20,587 nt of DNA from Actinoplanes liguriensis (lineage in GTDB: Bacteria > Actinomycetota > Actinomycetes > Mycobacteriales > Micromonosporaceae), in contig KL571199.1 of assembly GCA_000715855.1 (NCBI GenBank), positions 10,815-31,401 on the forward strand, read 5' to 3'. How positions within the stretch are numbered: position 1 is the stretch's first letter; each line of letters begins with the position of its first letter. Of this stretch, positions 5,688 through 12,615 are shown in pieces. The notes below the pieces were generated by a model. That model worked only from the letters and a program-made list of their open reading frames with translations. It was not told the origin of the DNA and made no database searches. Both the position numbers and the translations under genes were made by a program.

Positions 5688-5909
5688 ATGAACGCCCTGC
5701 ACCTGCGCCACGACCCGACTCTCGGCACCGCCCCCGAGGCCCGCACCCGCCGCCACCCGACCGTCACCGTCGACTTCCGCAACGCCCCCACCTGGCCCGC
5801 GGCCGGCTGCCCGGGCTGCGGCACCGACCTGAACCGGCACGTGTGGCAGCTCGCCGACGGCGACAACGGTGCCGTCATCGAATGCGGATTCGTGGGGGAG
5901 GAGCGGTGA
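5688..5909 (+). CDS. Small zinc-ribbon-like protein
   Basis: ATG at 5688 with GAAAGG upstream. 73 aa; a polar, Arg/His-rich first half, then CPGCGTDLNRHVWQL with a CxxC pair at residues 44-47 and a further Cys near the end (IECGF), as in a half zinc ribbon. Function unknown; small zinc ribbons of this type are frequent in actinophage genomes. It overlaps the next gene by GTGA. Confidence 0.85.
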   Translation: MNALHLRHDPTLGTAPEARTRRHPTVTVDFRNAPTWPAAGCPGCGTDLNRHVWQLADGDNGAVIECGFVGEER

Positions 5910-6109
5910 GCGTCAACTTCCGTGCCGCCGCCAACGAACTCATCCTCGATCTGCTTGCCCAGGCTGGCGGGCCGCTGACTGCGGTCGAGGTCGCCGAACA
6001 GCTAACGGTCGCACCGTCGACCGCGTTCCACATTCTGCATACGCTTTCCGGATACGGGCTGGCTCGCCGAGCCGACCGGAGCGGGCTGATCATGTGGGAG
6101 AAGGCATGA
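5906..6109 (+). CDS. Winged helix-turn-helix DNA-binding protein
   Basis: GTG at 5906 with a strong GGGGGAGGAG box. The 67-aa product is a nearly complete minimal winged-helix domain: helix 1 NELILDLLAQAGGPLTAVEV, helix 2 AEQLTV, recognition helix APSTAFHILHTLSGYGL, then a wing ARRADRSGLIMWEKA. This is the MarR/IclR/Rrf2 layout. It lacks an effector or dimerisation domain, so it is likely a simple DNA binder that may tune this operon or a host promoter. No target is visible in its own upstream region. Confidence 0.85.
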   Translation: MSVNFRAAANELILDLLAQAGGPLTAVEVAEQLTVAPSTAFHILHTLSGYGLARRADRSGLIMWEKA

Positions 6110-6408
6110 CTCCGGAGCAGCGGTACGAGCTCGCCTACAACACGGTTTACGCAGCCCTCGAACCGGTTGCCCAGAAGGCGCTGCGGGACCTGCTCGCCGA
6201 GAACGTAGCCGCCGGTGTGATCGGCCGAGGTGACTGGGGCGCCGAACGCTACCAGCGGCTGGCATCGGACGAGACGGCCCGGCAGCCTGTAGTCCGAAGC
6301 GCGATGCGCGACCTGCCCGAGACGGTGATCGTGTCGTCCGGTCCGGTTGACGCCGCGGTAAAGGCAGCTGCCGTTGCGCTGCTCGCCGCTGAGGGGCCGT
6401 CGTCGTGA
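6106..6408 (+). CDS. Orphan 100-aa helical protein
   Basis: ATG at 6106 overlaps the upstream TGA. Mostly helical: QRYELAYNTVYAALEPVAQK, then ALRDLLAENVAAG, a middle with DWGAERYQRLAS, and an Ala-rich terminal helix AAVKAAAVALLAAEG. That last segment is hydrophobic but contains Lys and Glu and is probably not a membrane span. No family recognised. Confidence 0.85.
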   Translation: MTPEQRYELAYNTVYAALEPVAQKALRDLLAENVAAGVIGRGDWGAERYQRLASDETARQPVVRSAMRDLPETVIVSSGPVDAAVKAAAVALLAAEGPSS

Positions 6409-6578
6409 CCGCGCCGACCGCGACCACCCCGCGCTGCTGGTGCGGGCATGAGATCGAACCGGCGGGTGGCCCGTCATGGCGGCACGTCGGCCGGATCCGC
6501 GACATTCGCATCCACCCCGCCGAACCCGACCAGCGCACCCGCGAGCAGGCCAGACTGCTGGTCGCTGCGACACACTGA
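6405..6578 (+). CDS. 57-aa protein with CWC motif
   Basis: GTG at 6405 overlaps the preceding TGA. The short product has RCWCGHEIE near its start, a CxC-x-H arrangement that could hold a metal ion, then IRDIRIHPAEPDQRTREQARL, likely helical. Codon third positions are mostly G or C. No family recognised. An intergenic 23 bases with AAGGAG follow. Confidence 0.8.
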   Translation: MTAPTATTPRCWCGHEIEPAGGPSWRHVGRIRDIRIHPAEPDQRTREQARLLVAATH

Positions 6579-6601
6579 CCGAACCCGCGAAGGAGACCAT
6601 C

Positions 6602-7003
6602 GTGAACGCCGAGCAGTACGCCGCCTACAAAACCGACCGCCCGGACCCTGCCACCCACATCCATATCGCCGACCTGGACAACGGAGACCACACCCTCGCC
6701 TACGGATACACCTGCGACCGGGACACATGGCACGCCTACGTGATGGGCGCTGAGATTCACGTCGTCACGTACACCCACACCGGAGAACGCCTCCGGTACA
6801 TGTCCGGCGGCAGTTTGCTGGCCGAGGAGCTCCGCCCGAACAAACGGGTTTATCCGGATACCGTCAACGACACATTTGCCCGGCTCATGCGCGACACCGG
6901 GAACGAACTGCCGTTCATCGGCACCTTCGACTTCGGCAGCCCCGACGTGACCCGCCGTGCCGGACTCGGCGCGTTCAAGGGCAAAACCCACCTCGACCTC
7001 TGA
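6602..7003 (+). CDS. Orphan 133-aa protein
   Basis: GTG at 6602 with AAGGAG nine bases upstream. Mixed alpha/beta: THIHIADLDNGDHTLAYGY, then WHAYVMGAEIHVVTYTHTGE, an alternating pattern of strands, and a polar C-terminus containing RAGLGAFKGKTHLDL. No catalytic motif, signal peptide or cysteine site is evident and no family is recognised. Confidence 0.85.
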   Translation: MNAEQYAAYKTDRPDPATHIHIADLDNGDHTLAYGYTCDRDTWHAYVMGAEIHVVTYTHTGERLRYMSGGSLLAEELRPNKRVYPDTVNDTFARLMRDTGNELPFIGTFDFGSPDVTRRAGLGAFKGKTHLDL

Positions 7004-7021
7004 GCCCGTGAAGGAATAGCC

Positions 7022-7201
7022 GTGGAAACCTACACCGACAGTCAGGGCGTCGAGCATTGCGACAACTGCGGCGCCGACGTCGACACGTGCGACTGCCGCT
7101 GCACCGAATGCGGCGACCTGGTCCAGGAATGCGCCTGCGACGAAGGACCCACCTATCCGGTTGTCGGCGACTGGGCGCGAGTTGGCGAGGAGGACGCCTG
7201 A
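7022..7201 (+). CDS. Cys-rich double zinc-knuckle-like protein
   Basis: GTG at 7022 with AAGGAA upstream. 59 aa with eight cysteines: C13-x2-C16, then C23, C25, C27, C30, and C37, C39. The arrangement (CDNCGADVDTCDCRCTECG) suggests one or two zinc ions bound in a compact fold, followed by an acidic tail. Likely a nucleic-acid- or protein-binding zinc peptide; the exact class is not clear. The stop shares one base with the next ATG (TGATG). Confidence 0.85.
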   Translation: METYTDSQGVEHCDNCGADVDTCDCRCTECGDLVQECACDEGPTYPVVGDWARVGEEDA

Positions 7202-7629
7202 TGACCGACGAGGAACGCGAAACCTGTTCCCGCTGCGGAGCAGACTTGCTCGACCACCCGTCCGAACAGGCAAGTGACGACCTGTGCTTCGACTGCCGCT
7301 TCGAGGAAGACGCCGACGCCGAAGAGCGCCGGGCGGCTTCGGTTGCCCGGCCACACCCTGAGGAGGCACCCATGTCCGACAGCATCGAACGCAAGCTTGC
7401 CCGCGTGCGTGGCCGCGACGAGGTCAACGAACTGATCGAAGAGCAGGCGACTGTTCTCGCCGCTGAGGAAGACTCCAAAGCGTTCAGCCGGCACCTGCCC
7501 GACGATCCGGAACGGCAGCAGGAGCGCGACAACTACCGGGCCCGCGCCCGAATCGCGCTCAACATGCCCTGCTGCGACCAGCACGGCATCGGCGACCATG
7601 ATCCGGTCGAACATGGCGGCAATCAGTGA
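7201..7629 (+). CDS. Zinc-ribbon plus helical protein, possibly two genes
   Basis: ATG at 7201. Residues 9-31 hold CSRCGADLLD and CFDCRFEED, a CxxC/CxxC zinc ribbon like that of the preceding gene. After an acidic linker the rest is helical (SIERKLARVRGRDEVNELIEE), ending in a short Cys/His cluster (MPCCDQHGIGDH). An in-frame ATG at 7372 is preceded by GAGGAGG, stronger than the box at 7201, and an out-of-frame TGA sits in that box. Either one fused protein or a 142-aa product plus an independently started 85-aa C-terminal form. Confidence 0.8.
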   Translation: MTDEERETCSRCGADLLDHPSEQASDDLCFDCRFEEDADAEERRAASVARPHPEEAPMSDSIERKLARVRGRDEVNELIEEQATVLAAEEDSKAFSRHLPDDPERQQERDNYRARARIALNMPCCDQHGIGDHDPVEHGGNQ

Positions 7630-7829
7630 CCGCCACCGTGAAGGCTGCGGACCTGCCCATGGGCAGCGTGGTCGTCGACGACAACAGGCACCTCGTGTGG
7701 ATTGCCTGCCCGCGCCCGAACGCCGCCTACGGACGGTGGAGTGTCAGCGGCAGCCCCAGCTACATCACCGACCGCGAGATTGATGCGGCGATGGAATACA
7801 CCGCGCGGGTGCTACGGGAGGGCATGTGA
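7626..7829 (+). CDS. Orphan 67-aa protein
   Basis: GTG at 7626 overlaps the upstream TGA (GTGA). LPMGSVVVDDNRHLVWIACPR followed by YGRWSVSG looks like a small beta-sheet; the last 20 residues (REIDAAMEYTARVLREGM) form a helix. The pattern resembles small 'SH3-like plus helix' phage orphans. No function assigned. Confidence 0.85.
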   Translation: MTATVKAADLPMGSVVVDDNRHLVWIACPRPNAAYGRWSVSGSPSYITDREIDAAMEYTARVLREGM

Positions 7830-8086
7830 GCTGGCATCCGCTGCGTGACTCCTTCGACCTGCTCCCGGAAACGCAGGCCACAATCCGCGTCCTGTCCGAG
7901 AAGATCGACGACGAGGCGCGGGCCGAACTCCACAAGGATGCGTGCGGCTGCAACGACGGCGTAAACGGCTGCCGGTACGGGCCGATGAACGTCGGGGACG
8001 CGCCCAGCGAGTTCGTCATCGCGTGGATGCTGCGGGCCGGGATGGTCAAGGCCAATCGGCTCCGGATCGAGGCAGCCCTGCCGTAA
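7826..8086 (+). CDS. Orphan 86-aa protein, last gene of plus operon
   Basis: GTG at 7826 overlaps the upstream TGA. A helical first half (ETQATIRVLSEKIDDEARAEL), then ACGCNDGVNGCRYG with three cysteines, and a helical end (SEFVIAWMLRAGMVKANRLRI). The cysteine spacing is not a standard finger. TAA at 8084-8086 is followed directly by terminator hairpins, so the operon ends here. Confidence 0.85.
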   Translation: MSWHPLRDSFDLLPETQATIRVLSEKIDDEARAELHKDACGCNDGVNGCRYGPMNVGDAPSEFVIAWMLRAGMVKANRLRIEAALP

Positions 8087-8087
8087 A

Positions 8088-8122
8088 TGCCCGCCTGCGG
8101 CACGGGGAACCGCAGGCAGGCA
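8088..8122 (+). terminator. Terminator of the plus-strand operon
   Basis: TGCC-C-GCCTGCGG (8088-8100) pairs with CCGCAGGC-A-GGCA (8110-8122), a 13-position stem with one mismatch, starting two bases after the TAA. No U-run follows. Position straight after the operon's last stop makes termination or 3'-end protection likely. Confidence 0.6.
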
Positions 8123-8135
8123 CTCCCAGCATCAG

Positions 8136-8172
8136 CCCGCCGACCCGCTGTGGAGCGTAAGCACACGGCGGG
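8136..8172 (+). terminator. Second possible terminator stem
   Basis: CCCGCCG (8136-8142) and CGGCGGG (8166-8172) can pair across a 23-base loop, and TTTCT follows directly. This could back up the first hairpin. The remaining 8173-8300 stretch shows no gene, promoter or repeat I can support; reading frames through it have poor codon patterns. Confidence 0.35.
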
Positions 8173-8300
8173 TTTCTGCTGCCCGGACGGCATCGACGGA
8201 CAGCCTTTCGGTTGATCGACCAGCGTCTGCGCCGGGCGTTACCGTCAGATCAGCCCCGTGACGGCAGGATCCGCGAAATTCAGTTGGCATGGCGGCTATC

Positions 8301-8330
8301 GGGCGGCCGGCTACCCCTAGCCGGCCGCCC
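8301..8330. terminator. Strong bidirectional hairpin at island edge
   Basis: GGGCGGCCGGCTA (8301-8313) and TAGCCGGCCGCCC (8318-8330) form a perfect 13-base stem with loop CCCC. It lies 31 bases past the stop of the minus-strand gene at 8362 and on the far side of the plus-strand operon's own terminator, so it can stop transcripts from both directions. Confidence 0.7.
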
Positions 8331-8361
8331 ACATCTGTGCGGGCCCCGCTGCAGGCGGCTT

Positions 8362-8865
8362 TCAGCCGTCCAACCGCGGCATGTCCGGGCTGGCTATTTC
8401 GTCAATGCCAGCCTGTGACTTTGCCTGCAGCTCTTCGATTGCGGCGATTGCATTCCGGACCGCAGCCGGTGCCACAGTGTCGGCGCCGTACCAGCCAGCT
8501 TCGGACCGAAGTACGCCGTAAGTGCGATCGACATTCTCCCAGGCACGCAGTAGCTGCCGGTCGCCGTACAACTTGACACGCGCTGCAAGACGGGCCGGGT
8601 GAAGGACGTCGGGTACCCGTTTCGGCTCCCGACTGGACCCCTCGGCCGGATCAAAGTGCACGACTTGCAAGAGGTTCTCGGTGAACTCCATTAGATCCAG
8701 GTAGAGCTGGGCGCGGACGTCATGCAGTTTGTCGGCTCGCTGCCGACGCCATTGGCGTTCTTCGCGAGCGGCCGCACTAAGGCCGGAGAGCCATGTGCCG
8801 CTAAGCGCTATTAGCGCGCCGCCTGCCGTGGATGCGAGCGGTACCCACCATTGCGTGTCTGCCAC
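8362..8865 (-). CDS. Single-pass membrane protein with cytoplasmic helical domain
   Basis: 167 aa from GTG 8865 (AGGAT upstream); longer in-frame starts would run across the divergent gene and are rejected. Residues about 6-29 (WWVPLASTAGGALIALSGTW onward) form one hydrophobic helix, followed by a very basic stretch AAREERQWRRQRADKLHDVR, which by the positive-inside rule places the remainder in the cytoplasm. The rest is helical (AQLYLDLMEFTENLLQVV; later VRNAIAAIEELQAKSQAG). Many actinobacterial orphans share this short-N-terminus, one-helix, RxxxRW layout; their role is unknown. It faces a plus-strand gene of the same architecture. Confidence 0.8.
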   Translation of the reverse strand: MADTQWWVPLASTAGGALIALSGTWLSGLSAAAREERQWRRQRADKLHDVRAQLYLDLMEFTENLLQVVHFDPAEGSSREPKRVPDVLHPARLAARVKLYGDRQLLRAWENVDRTYGVLRSEAGWYGADTVAPAAVRNAIAAIEELQAKSQAGIDEIASPDMPRLDG

Positions 8866-8910
8866 GCGGGCATCCTGCCTCGGATAGACGGCGTGATCTA
8901 CCCTTCCGGC

Positions 8911-9636
8911 GTGATTCTCGCCGAGATCTACGACGTCAACACCGTCCGCGACGTATGGGACTGGATCGCCTGGGGCGCTGGCTTCATCGGCGCACTTGGC
9001 GCTGCGGTGGCGATCGGATTCTCCGTCGTAGCGCAGCGTGATGCGACCGCATCCCGACGAGAAGCCGTGGTCGAGCGGCGCAGGCTCTTCGACCTTGAGG
9101 TGTTGCGGGAACTGGTGCGAGAGCTTGATGAGAATCCGGCCATCGAGAAGGAAGTTCCGTACACGCCAGGCATCTTGCGGCGCTACGAAAGGCGCCTCGC
9201 CCTGATTTCCGGTGACGACCTCTCGTACTGGCGTCGACTTGCCACTCTCGATTGGCACGACGAGGTCGTCGAAGCAAGCGGACTCAAAGACCTTCACGAC
9301 AAACAGCACCGACTCAGCCGAGAGATTTTCGAGCACGCAAAGTTGCAGCCCGAAGCTGCCATGGGGCAGCACGCTGTCTGGGCGACGAAACACGCGATAC
9401 TCGCGGGTGAGCTAGAAGCTGTCGGCACGCAAATTCGCGCCTACATTCGCGAGCGGCTGAACTGGGAACTTCACCAGGCCATCATCAACCGAGTGGAGGC
9501 TGGGAGCGAGGCCCGAGCCCGGCGCACCTGGCGGCCATCAACGCGGCGGGCTCGTAAGCCCAGCAACTCTCCGGCAGCAGAAAGCCCCGCATCTCACATC
9601 GAGGGCGGGGCTTTGCGTGCTGCGGTCAAACGCTGA
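8911..9636 (+). CDS. Single-pass membrane protein, probable 3' frameshift
   Basis: GTG at 8911 is my preferred start (241 aa); GTG 8893 and a start at 8851 overlapping the divergent gene are alternatives, and no Shine-Dalgarno box decides it. Residues about 14-35 (WDWIAWGAGFIGALGAAVAIG onward) are a membrane helix, followed by basic ASRREAVVERRRLFDLEVLR and a long helical cytoplasmic part. From about 9510 the annotated frame loses its GC third-position bias, while the -1 frame becomes near perfect and stops with TAA at 9555-9557, before the terminator (9581-9614) that the annotated frame reads through. The gene likely ends at 9557 through a frameshift or sequencing indel. Confidence 0.7.
   Translation: MILAEIYDVNTVRDVWDWIAWGAGFIGALGAAVAIGFSVVAQRDATASRREAVVERRRLFDLEVLRELVRELDENPAIEKEVPYTPGILRRYERRLALISGDDLSYWRRLATLDWHDEVVEASGLKDLHDKQHRLSREIFEHAKLQPEAAMGQHAVWATKHAILAGELEAVGTQIRAYIRERLNWELHQAIINRVEAGSEARARRTWRPSTRRARKPSNSPAAESPASHIEGGALRAAVKR
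9581..9614. terminator. Bidirectional terminator between convergent genes
   Basis: AAAGCCCCGC (9581-9590) and GCGGGGCTTT (9605-9614) form a perfect 10-base stem with a 14-base loop, with A and U tracts on both sides. It can end the plus-strand membrane-protein transcript and the 9626-16098 minus-strand operon. It lies inside the frame-0 tail of the plus gene, a further hint that the true stop is at 9557. Confidence 0.8.
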
Positions 9637-10102
9637 TGCCGGCTGGTACCCGCCACTCCGGGTTCGGGTCTACGTCCGGGTCACCGGTCTGCGAGCCGCC
9701 GTGCATTGCCCGCAGCAGAAACCGGCTGCCGTCCGCGGCAACAAGGCTGATCCCGGCCGGCGTTACGCCGCGGGCATCGGTCGGCCCGAGGTCCGGCAGA
9801 GTGACCGCCCGCCATGCCTGCAACTGGGCGGGCCGGGCCGCATCCAGCAGCTGGATCGCGAGAGTGAGAATCCGTTGCGCGCCCTGCTTCGGCGCCGGCA
9901 GGATCTCGGGCACGTCGATCGGCTGCTCGCCTTTCCAGTCAGAGCCTGCCAAGAACATCTTCCCGCCGCGTACATCTTTGACGGCTACCCCGCCCGGCGA
10001 TTCCTTGGTGCCAGCGCCGTAGGTGTATACGTCGGCGACGTCGGGGTGCTGGGCGGCGACAAGGAGGCGCTTCAGCAGGTCGAGGACTTCGGTGAGCTGC
10101 AC
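9626..10102 (-). CDS. Orphan 158-aa protein, last gene of large minus operon
   Basis: GTG at 10102 with GGAGG five bases upstream; a TTG at 10114 is in frame but would bury that box. Begins with a helix (VQLTEVLDLLKRLLVAAQHP), continues as an alpha/beta body (DVYTYGAGTKESPGGVAVKDV; MFLAGSDWKGEQPI), and ends beta-rich (ISLVAADGSRFLLRAMHGG). No catalytic motif or family recognised. The 33 bases upstream contain only its ribosome binding site; the bidirectional terminator follows 12 bases after its stop. Confidence 0.85.
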   Translation of the reverse strand: MQLTEVLDLLKRLLVAAQHPDVADVYTYGAGTKESPGGVAVKDVRGGKMFLAGSDWKGEQPIDVPEILPAPKQGAQRILTLAIQLLDAARPAQLQAWRAVTLPDLGPTDARGVTPAGISLVAADGSRFLLRAMHGGSQTGDPDVDPNPEWRVPAGISV

Positions 10103-10135
10103 GTATGCCTCCAAGATCGCGGAACGTGAGGGAGT

Positions 10136-10474
10136 CTAACTGTCGGCAGCCACGGCCCGGCACGACATGCGCACGATCTCACCGCGACCACGCTCGACAT
10201 CCGACCGGAACCCGTCCGGTGACTGCATGCGGAACATGCCCTCATGACCCCAGACCATTGTCGGGGCGCCGGTCAGGTTCCGGTCGCTGATCGAACTCGA
10301 CGGCAGCCGGATGTAACCCCAGTAGCGGCCGTCAGGATCCTCGATCAGCTCAACCTCGACCGGATTGGTGACACCCTTGAACCGGACGGTGCGTTCATCG
10401 CTGAAACGGCTGAACTCGCCGGCGGCGAACCCGGGCTCGTTGCGGCCGGCGAACATGCGCCACGAGCGGGTCAC
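10136..10474 (-). CDS. Orphan 112-aa protein
   Basis: GTG at 10474 overlaps the upstream TGA (GTGA); the longer in-frame reading to 10729 is Arg/Pro-rich and is antisense-like shadow. Beta-rich with many charged residues: RFSDERTVRFKGVTNPVEVELI, then YWGYIRLPSS and GHEGMFRMQSPDGF. No cysteine site or membrane segment; no family recognised. Confidence 0.85.
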   Translation of the reverse strand: MTRSWRMFAGRNEPGFAAGEFSRFSDERTVRFKGVTNPVEVELIEDPDGRYWGYIRLPSSSISDRNLTGAPTMVWGHEGMFRMQSPDGFRSDVERGRGEIVRMSCRAVAADS

Positions 10475-11019
10475 GACTGCTTCTCCGCGACGCGGGCCGC
10501 CCACGCCGCAGGCAGGTCTCCGGCCACATCGCGGTCCAAGCCGATCAGGGCGCCATCCTCGTCGAACTCTTGCGCCCGCACGATCCCGTGCTCGGCGATC
10601 CGGTCCAACAGCGCCGTCATCACCTCGACATGCCGGTCGAGCAGGGGCCGGGACGAGTCGGCGGCCAGTCGGCTGATCAGCTCGGCGATCGGCCGATACC
10701 AGTCCTGCAGCACCGTCGGGAACGCGCATCCGCCAGGGTCGTCGGGCAGGTAGTGCAAGCCGAGGTCACCGGACCAGGCCATGTCCACCGTCGGCTCCGA
10801 CCGGAGCGCGAACACGCACGGATCGGTGTTGCAGCCCTGCTCGAACGCCAGGAACAGGTGCCGCGGCCCGGACGTGAGGTGCTGATGGTCGGACCACACC
10901 ATGCCGGGCGGCATGCTGTAGCTGATACCCATCCAGCAGTCGGTGATGATCTCCTCGACGCCGGAGTTGCCGTACACCTTGCCGGTGACCGGCTCGGTTG
11001 CGTAGTCAATGACGGTCAC
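10471..11019 (-). CDS. Orphan 182-aa protein
   Basis: GTG at 11019 overlaps the upstream TGA. Mixed alpha/beta first half with aromatic residues (DCWMGISYSMPPGMVWSDH; GPRHLFLAFEQGCNTDPCVF), a loop with Gly/Asp (LPDDPGGCAFP), and a helical second half (DRHVEVMTALLDRIAEHG). Four cysteines are scattered and do not match a finger. No family recognised; among the larger products of the operon. Confidence 0.85.
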   Translation of the reverse strand: MTVIDYATEPVTGKVYGNSGVEEIITDCWMGISYSMPPGMVWSDHQHLTSGPRHLFLAFEQGCNTDPCVFALRSEPTVDMAWSGDLGLHYLPDDPGGCAFPTVLQDWYRPIAELISRLAADSSRPLLDRHVEVMTALLDRIAEHGIVRAQEFDEDGALIGLDRDVAGDLPAAWAARVAEKQS

Positions 11020-11453
11020 GGCTTCACCAGCCACGACAGCCACACCGGATACTTGAACGTGTCCAGCGCCACCACCGGCCAGCCCGCGTCGTCGCCGTCC
11101 TCGCACACGAAAGCCTCGCTCGTCGTGGGCACCGGCGGCTCCGGCGGAGTAGTGCCCTCGATCAGCGACACAACCGTGCCGACTGGCACTGCCGCATTCC
11201 ACTCTGCGACCAGCCGGTCGGCGTCGCGGCGCTCGTCGTGGCAAGGGCAGCCGCACCGGCCGGAATGGTCACGATCCGAGCACTCGTTGTGCCAGCCGAT
11301 CGAACACTGACGGTTCCGCGGGTGGTCGTACGGCTTACCCCAATCGCCGCTGTGGCCGAGAACCCGGTCGGTCCACGTGTCTGGAGTCTCGCCCGGCAGC
11401 TTCGGCGCACCCATCGGATACCAGCGGCCCTTTACAACGTCAGCGGTCTGCAT
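11016..11453 (-). CDS. Zinc-binding-type protein with Cys/His cluster
   Basis: ATG at 11453 overlaps the upstream gene by 14 bases. 145 aa; residues 50-72 contain C-x4-H-x2-C then CGCPCHDE (within CSIGWHNECSDRDHSG and what follows), a dense Cys/His cluster seen in many actinophage proteins and probably a zinc site. The rest is beta-like with aromatic residues (KGRWYPMGAPKLPG; ALDTFKYPVWLSWLVKP). A role beyond metal binding cannot be assigned. Confidence 0.8.
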   Translation of the reverse strand: MQTADVVKGRWYPMGAPKLPGETPDTWTDRVLGHSGDWGKPYDHPRNRQCSIGWHNECSDRDHSGRCGCPCHDERRDADRLVAEWNAAVPVGTVVSLIEGTTPPEPPVPTTSEAFVCEDGDDAGWPVVALDTFKYPVWLSWLVKP

Positions 11454-11934
11454 CGGTGGTCTCCTCGTCGGTCATCCAGCCGAAGTGACGGCCGGTGTTG
11501 ATCAAAATTTCGGCAAGCTGATCTGAGATGCCGAACCTGTCCTTGACCAGCGCGATGCTCTTCCGCAGGTCCTGCGTGCCGCCGGGCCGCTCAGATGACG
11601 CCTTCCAATCGGCCACCATCTCCATCAGATCCACCAGCGTCATGCCGTTCACGCCCTGCTCGCCGAATGCCTCAGGGTGATGACGGTTGTTCGCGTAGTG
11701 GTGCTCGAGAGCGGGCTTCAGCTCGTCCAGCGCCGCCGTGTACTCGGGGCTGCCGAACGGTGCCGTCTTCAGCTGCGGCGTCATCCGGTCGAACAGCTCG
11801 ACCTCGGGCGGCTGCGTCTTCGACAGGTCGTGCTCGACCGCCCGGCGCATGCCTTCCTGCAGCATGTCGACCATGAGAGCTCCGACTCGGAGCGAATGGA
11901 GAAGGGTGTCGGGGCGGCTGTCGTAGCTAGTCAC
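11440..11934 (-). CDS. DUF5662-like, HD-type helical protein
   Basis: 164 aa, GTG at 11934 fixed by GTGA overlap. All-helical with the layout of DUF5662: H13 in TLLHSLRVG, EHDLSK at 34-39, HHYANNRHHPE at 78-88 and DLMEMVADWKASSE at 102-114, ending in a long helix with INTGRHFGWM. The conserved His/Asp set resembles the metal site of HD-domain phosphohydrolases, so a nucleotide- or phosphate-handling role is possible but unproven for the family, which is common in phages. The best-recognised product of this operon together with the HAD-fold protein. Confidence 0.75.
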   Translation of the reverse strand: MTSYDSRPDTLLHSLRVGALMVDMLQEGMRRAVEHDLSKTQPPEVELFDRMTPQLKTAPFGSPEYTAALDELKPALEHHYANNRHHPEAFGEQGVNGMTLVDLMEMVADWKASSERPGGTQDLRKSIALVKDRFGISDQLAEILINTGRHFGWMTDEETTDADR

Positions 11935-12143
11935 CGGCTCGTCTCCTGCTCGTCCCGGGCCGCCATAACCGTCTCGGACAGGAATGCGTTTCGGGCTCGG
12001 ACCATCCGCACCCACAGGTCGTTTTCGGTCTCCCATGCCCGCTCGTCATTGAGTGGATCGCCGGCCGGGGCCAGGCGGGCTGTCGCGACTTGCCTCAGGT
12101 AGTCGCCGGCCAGCGTCACCAAGTCCTCGCGCTTGCTGGCCAT
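11931..12143 (-). CDS. Orphan 70-aa helical protein
   Basis: ATG at 12143 shares one base with the upstream stop (TGATG), choosing it over an in-frame start at 12242. Starts MASKREDLVTLAGDYLRQV and continues ERAWETENDLWVRMVRARNAF: two amphipathic helices joined by a Pro/Gly loop. No family recognised. It overlaps the next gene by GTGA. Confidence 0.85.
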   Translation of the reverse strand: MASKREDLVTLAGDYLRQVATARLAPAGDPLNDERAWETENDLWVRMVRARNAFLSETVMAARDEQETSR

Positions 12144-12418
12144 CAGTACAGCCGGCCTTCGTCGTCGTTCTCGGGCAGGCCGAGCACCTTCAGCACTGCT
12201 TCGGCATCCGGGCACGGCCAAACAACCTCGCACGGCCCGCACAGCGTCCGGTAACGGTCCAACTCGATGGGCCGGTGGCGGGCCAGAACCGACCGCAGCG
12301 CGATGATCGCATCCATGGTGAGCGTCGGCGCCATGTTTGCGCCCTGGATGAGCGCATTACCCATGTCGTCGAGATCGCGGTTCGCTGCGGCGAATGTCTC
12401 TGTCGGGCTGGTCATCAT
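12143..12418 (-). CDS. Orphan 91-aa protein with CGPC...CP motif
   Basis: ATG at 12418 in an ATGATGA junction with the upstream stop; the second ATG at 12415 is equally possible. Helical up to residue 60 (AANRDLDDMGNALIQGANM), then YRTLCGPCEVVWPCPDAEAVL: a CxxC plus a third Cys, a short motif recurring in actinophage proteins and possibly metal-binding. No function assigned. Confidence 0.85.
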   Translation of the reverse strand: MMTSPTETFAAANRDLDDMGNALIQGANMAPTLTMDAIIALRSVLARHRPIELDRYRTLCGPCEVVWPCPDAEAVLKVLGLPENDDEGRLY

Positions 12419-12615
12419 GCCGCCAGGTCGCGGACGAACGTAGAAGCGCGTAGGTCGGCGATCGACGCCTTGATCTCGTCGTGGAAGCCGGCCAATTCGG
12501 GATCCCTGAGCATCGCCTGCAGTTTGACCAGATCCCGCGACTCCGGGGTGGCCGTCTGATCGTGGCCGGGATCGCGCTGGGCCGGAATGTGCGGGTCGGT
12601 CACGGTGACGGTCAT
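12415..12615 (-). CDS. Orphan 66-aa protein
   Basis: ATG at 12615 overlaps the upstream TGA (ATGA). The first 25 residues are polar and probably disordered (VTDPHIPAQRDPGHDQTAT); the remainder forms helices (LVKLQAMLRDPELAGFHDEI). No motif recognised; supported by its place in the overlapping chain and codon bias. Confidence 0.8.
   Translation of the reverse strand: MTVTVTDPHIPAQRDPGHDQTATPESRDLVKLQAMLRDPELAGFHDEIKASIADLRASTFVRDLAA

Noticed and set aside
6002..7369. Minus-strand open frame of 455 codons
   Set aside because: Opposite the coupled plus-strand operon with good Shine-Dalgarno boxes; no recognisable domain.
8132..8418. Short frames on both strands in the 8087-8361 gap
   Set aside because: They cross three hairpins, have no Shine-Dalgarno box and poor codon patterns.
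9500..9515. Programmed -1 ribosomal frameshift at the membrane-protein gene
   Set aside because: No X-XXY-YYZ slippery heptamer at the switch point, so mutation or sequencing error is the simpler reading.
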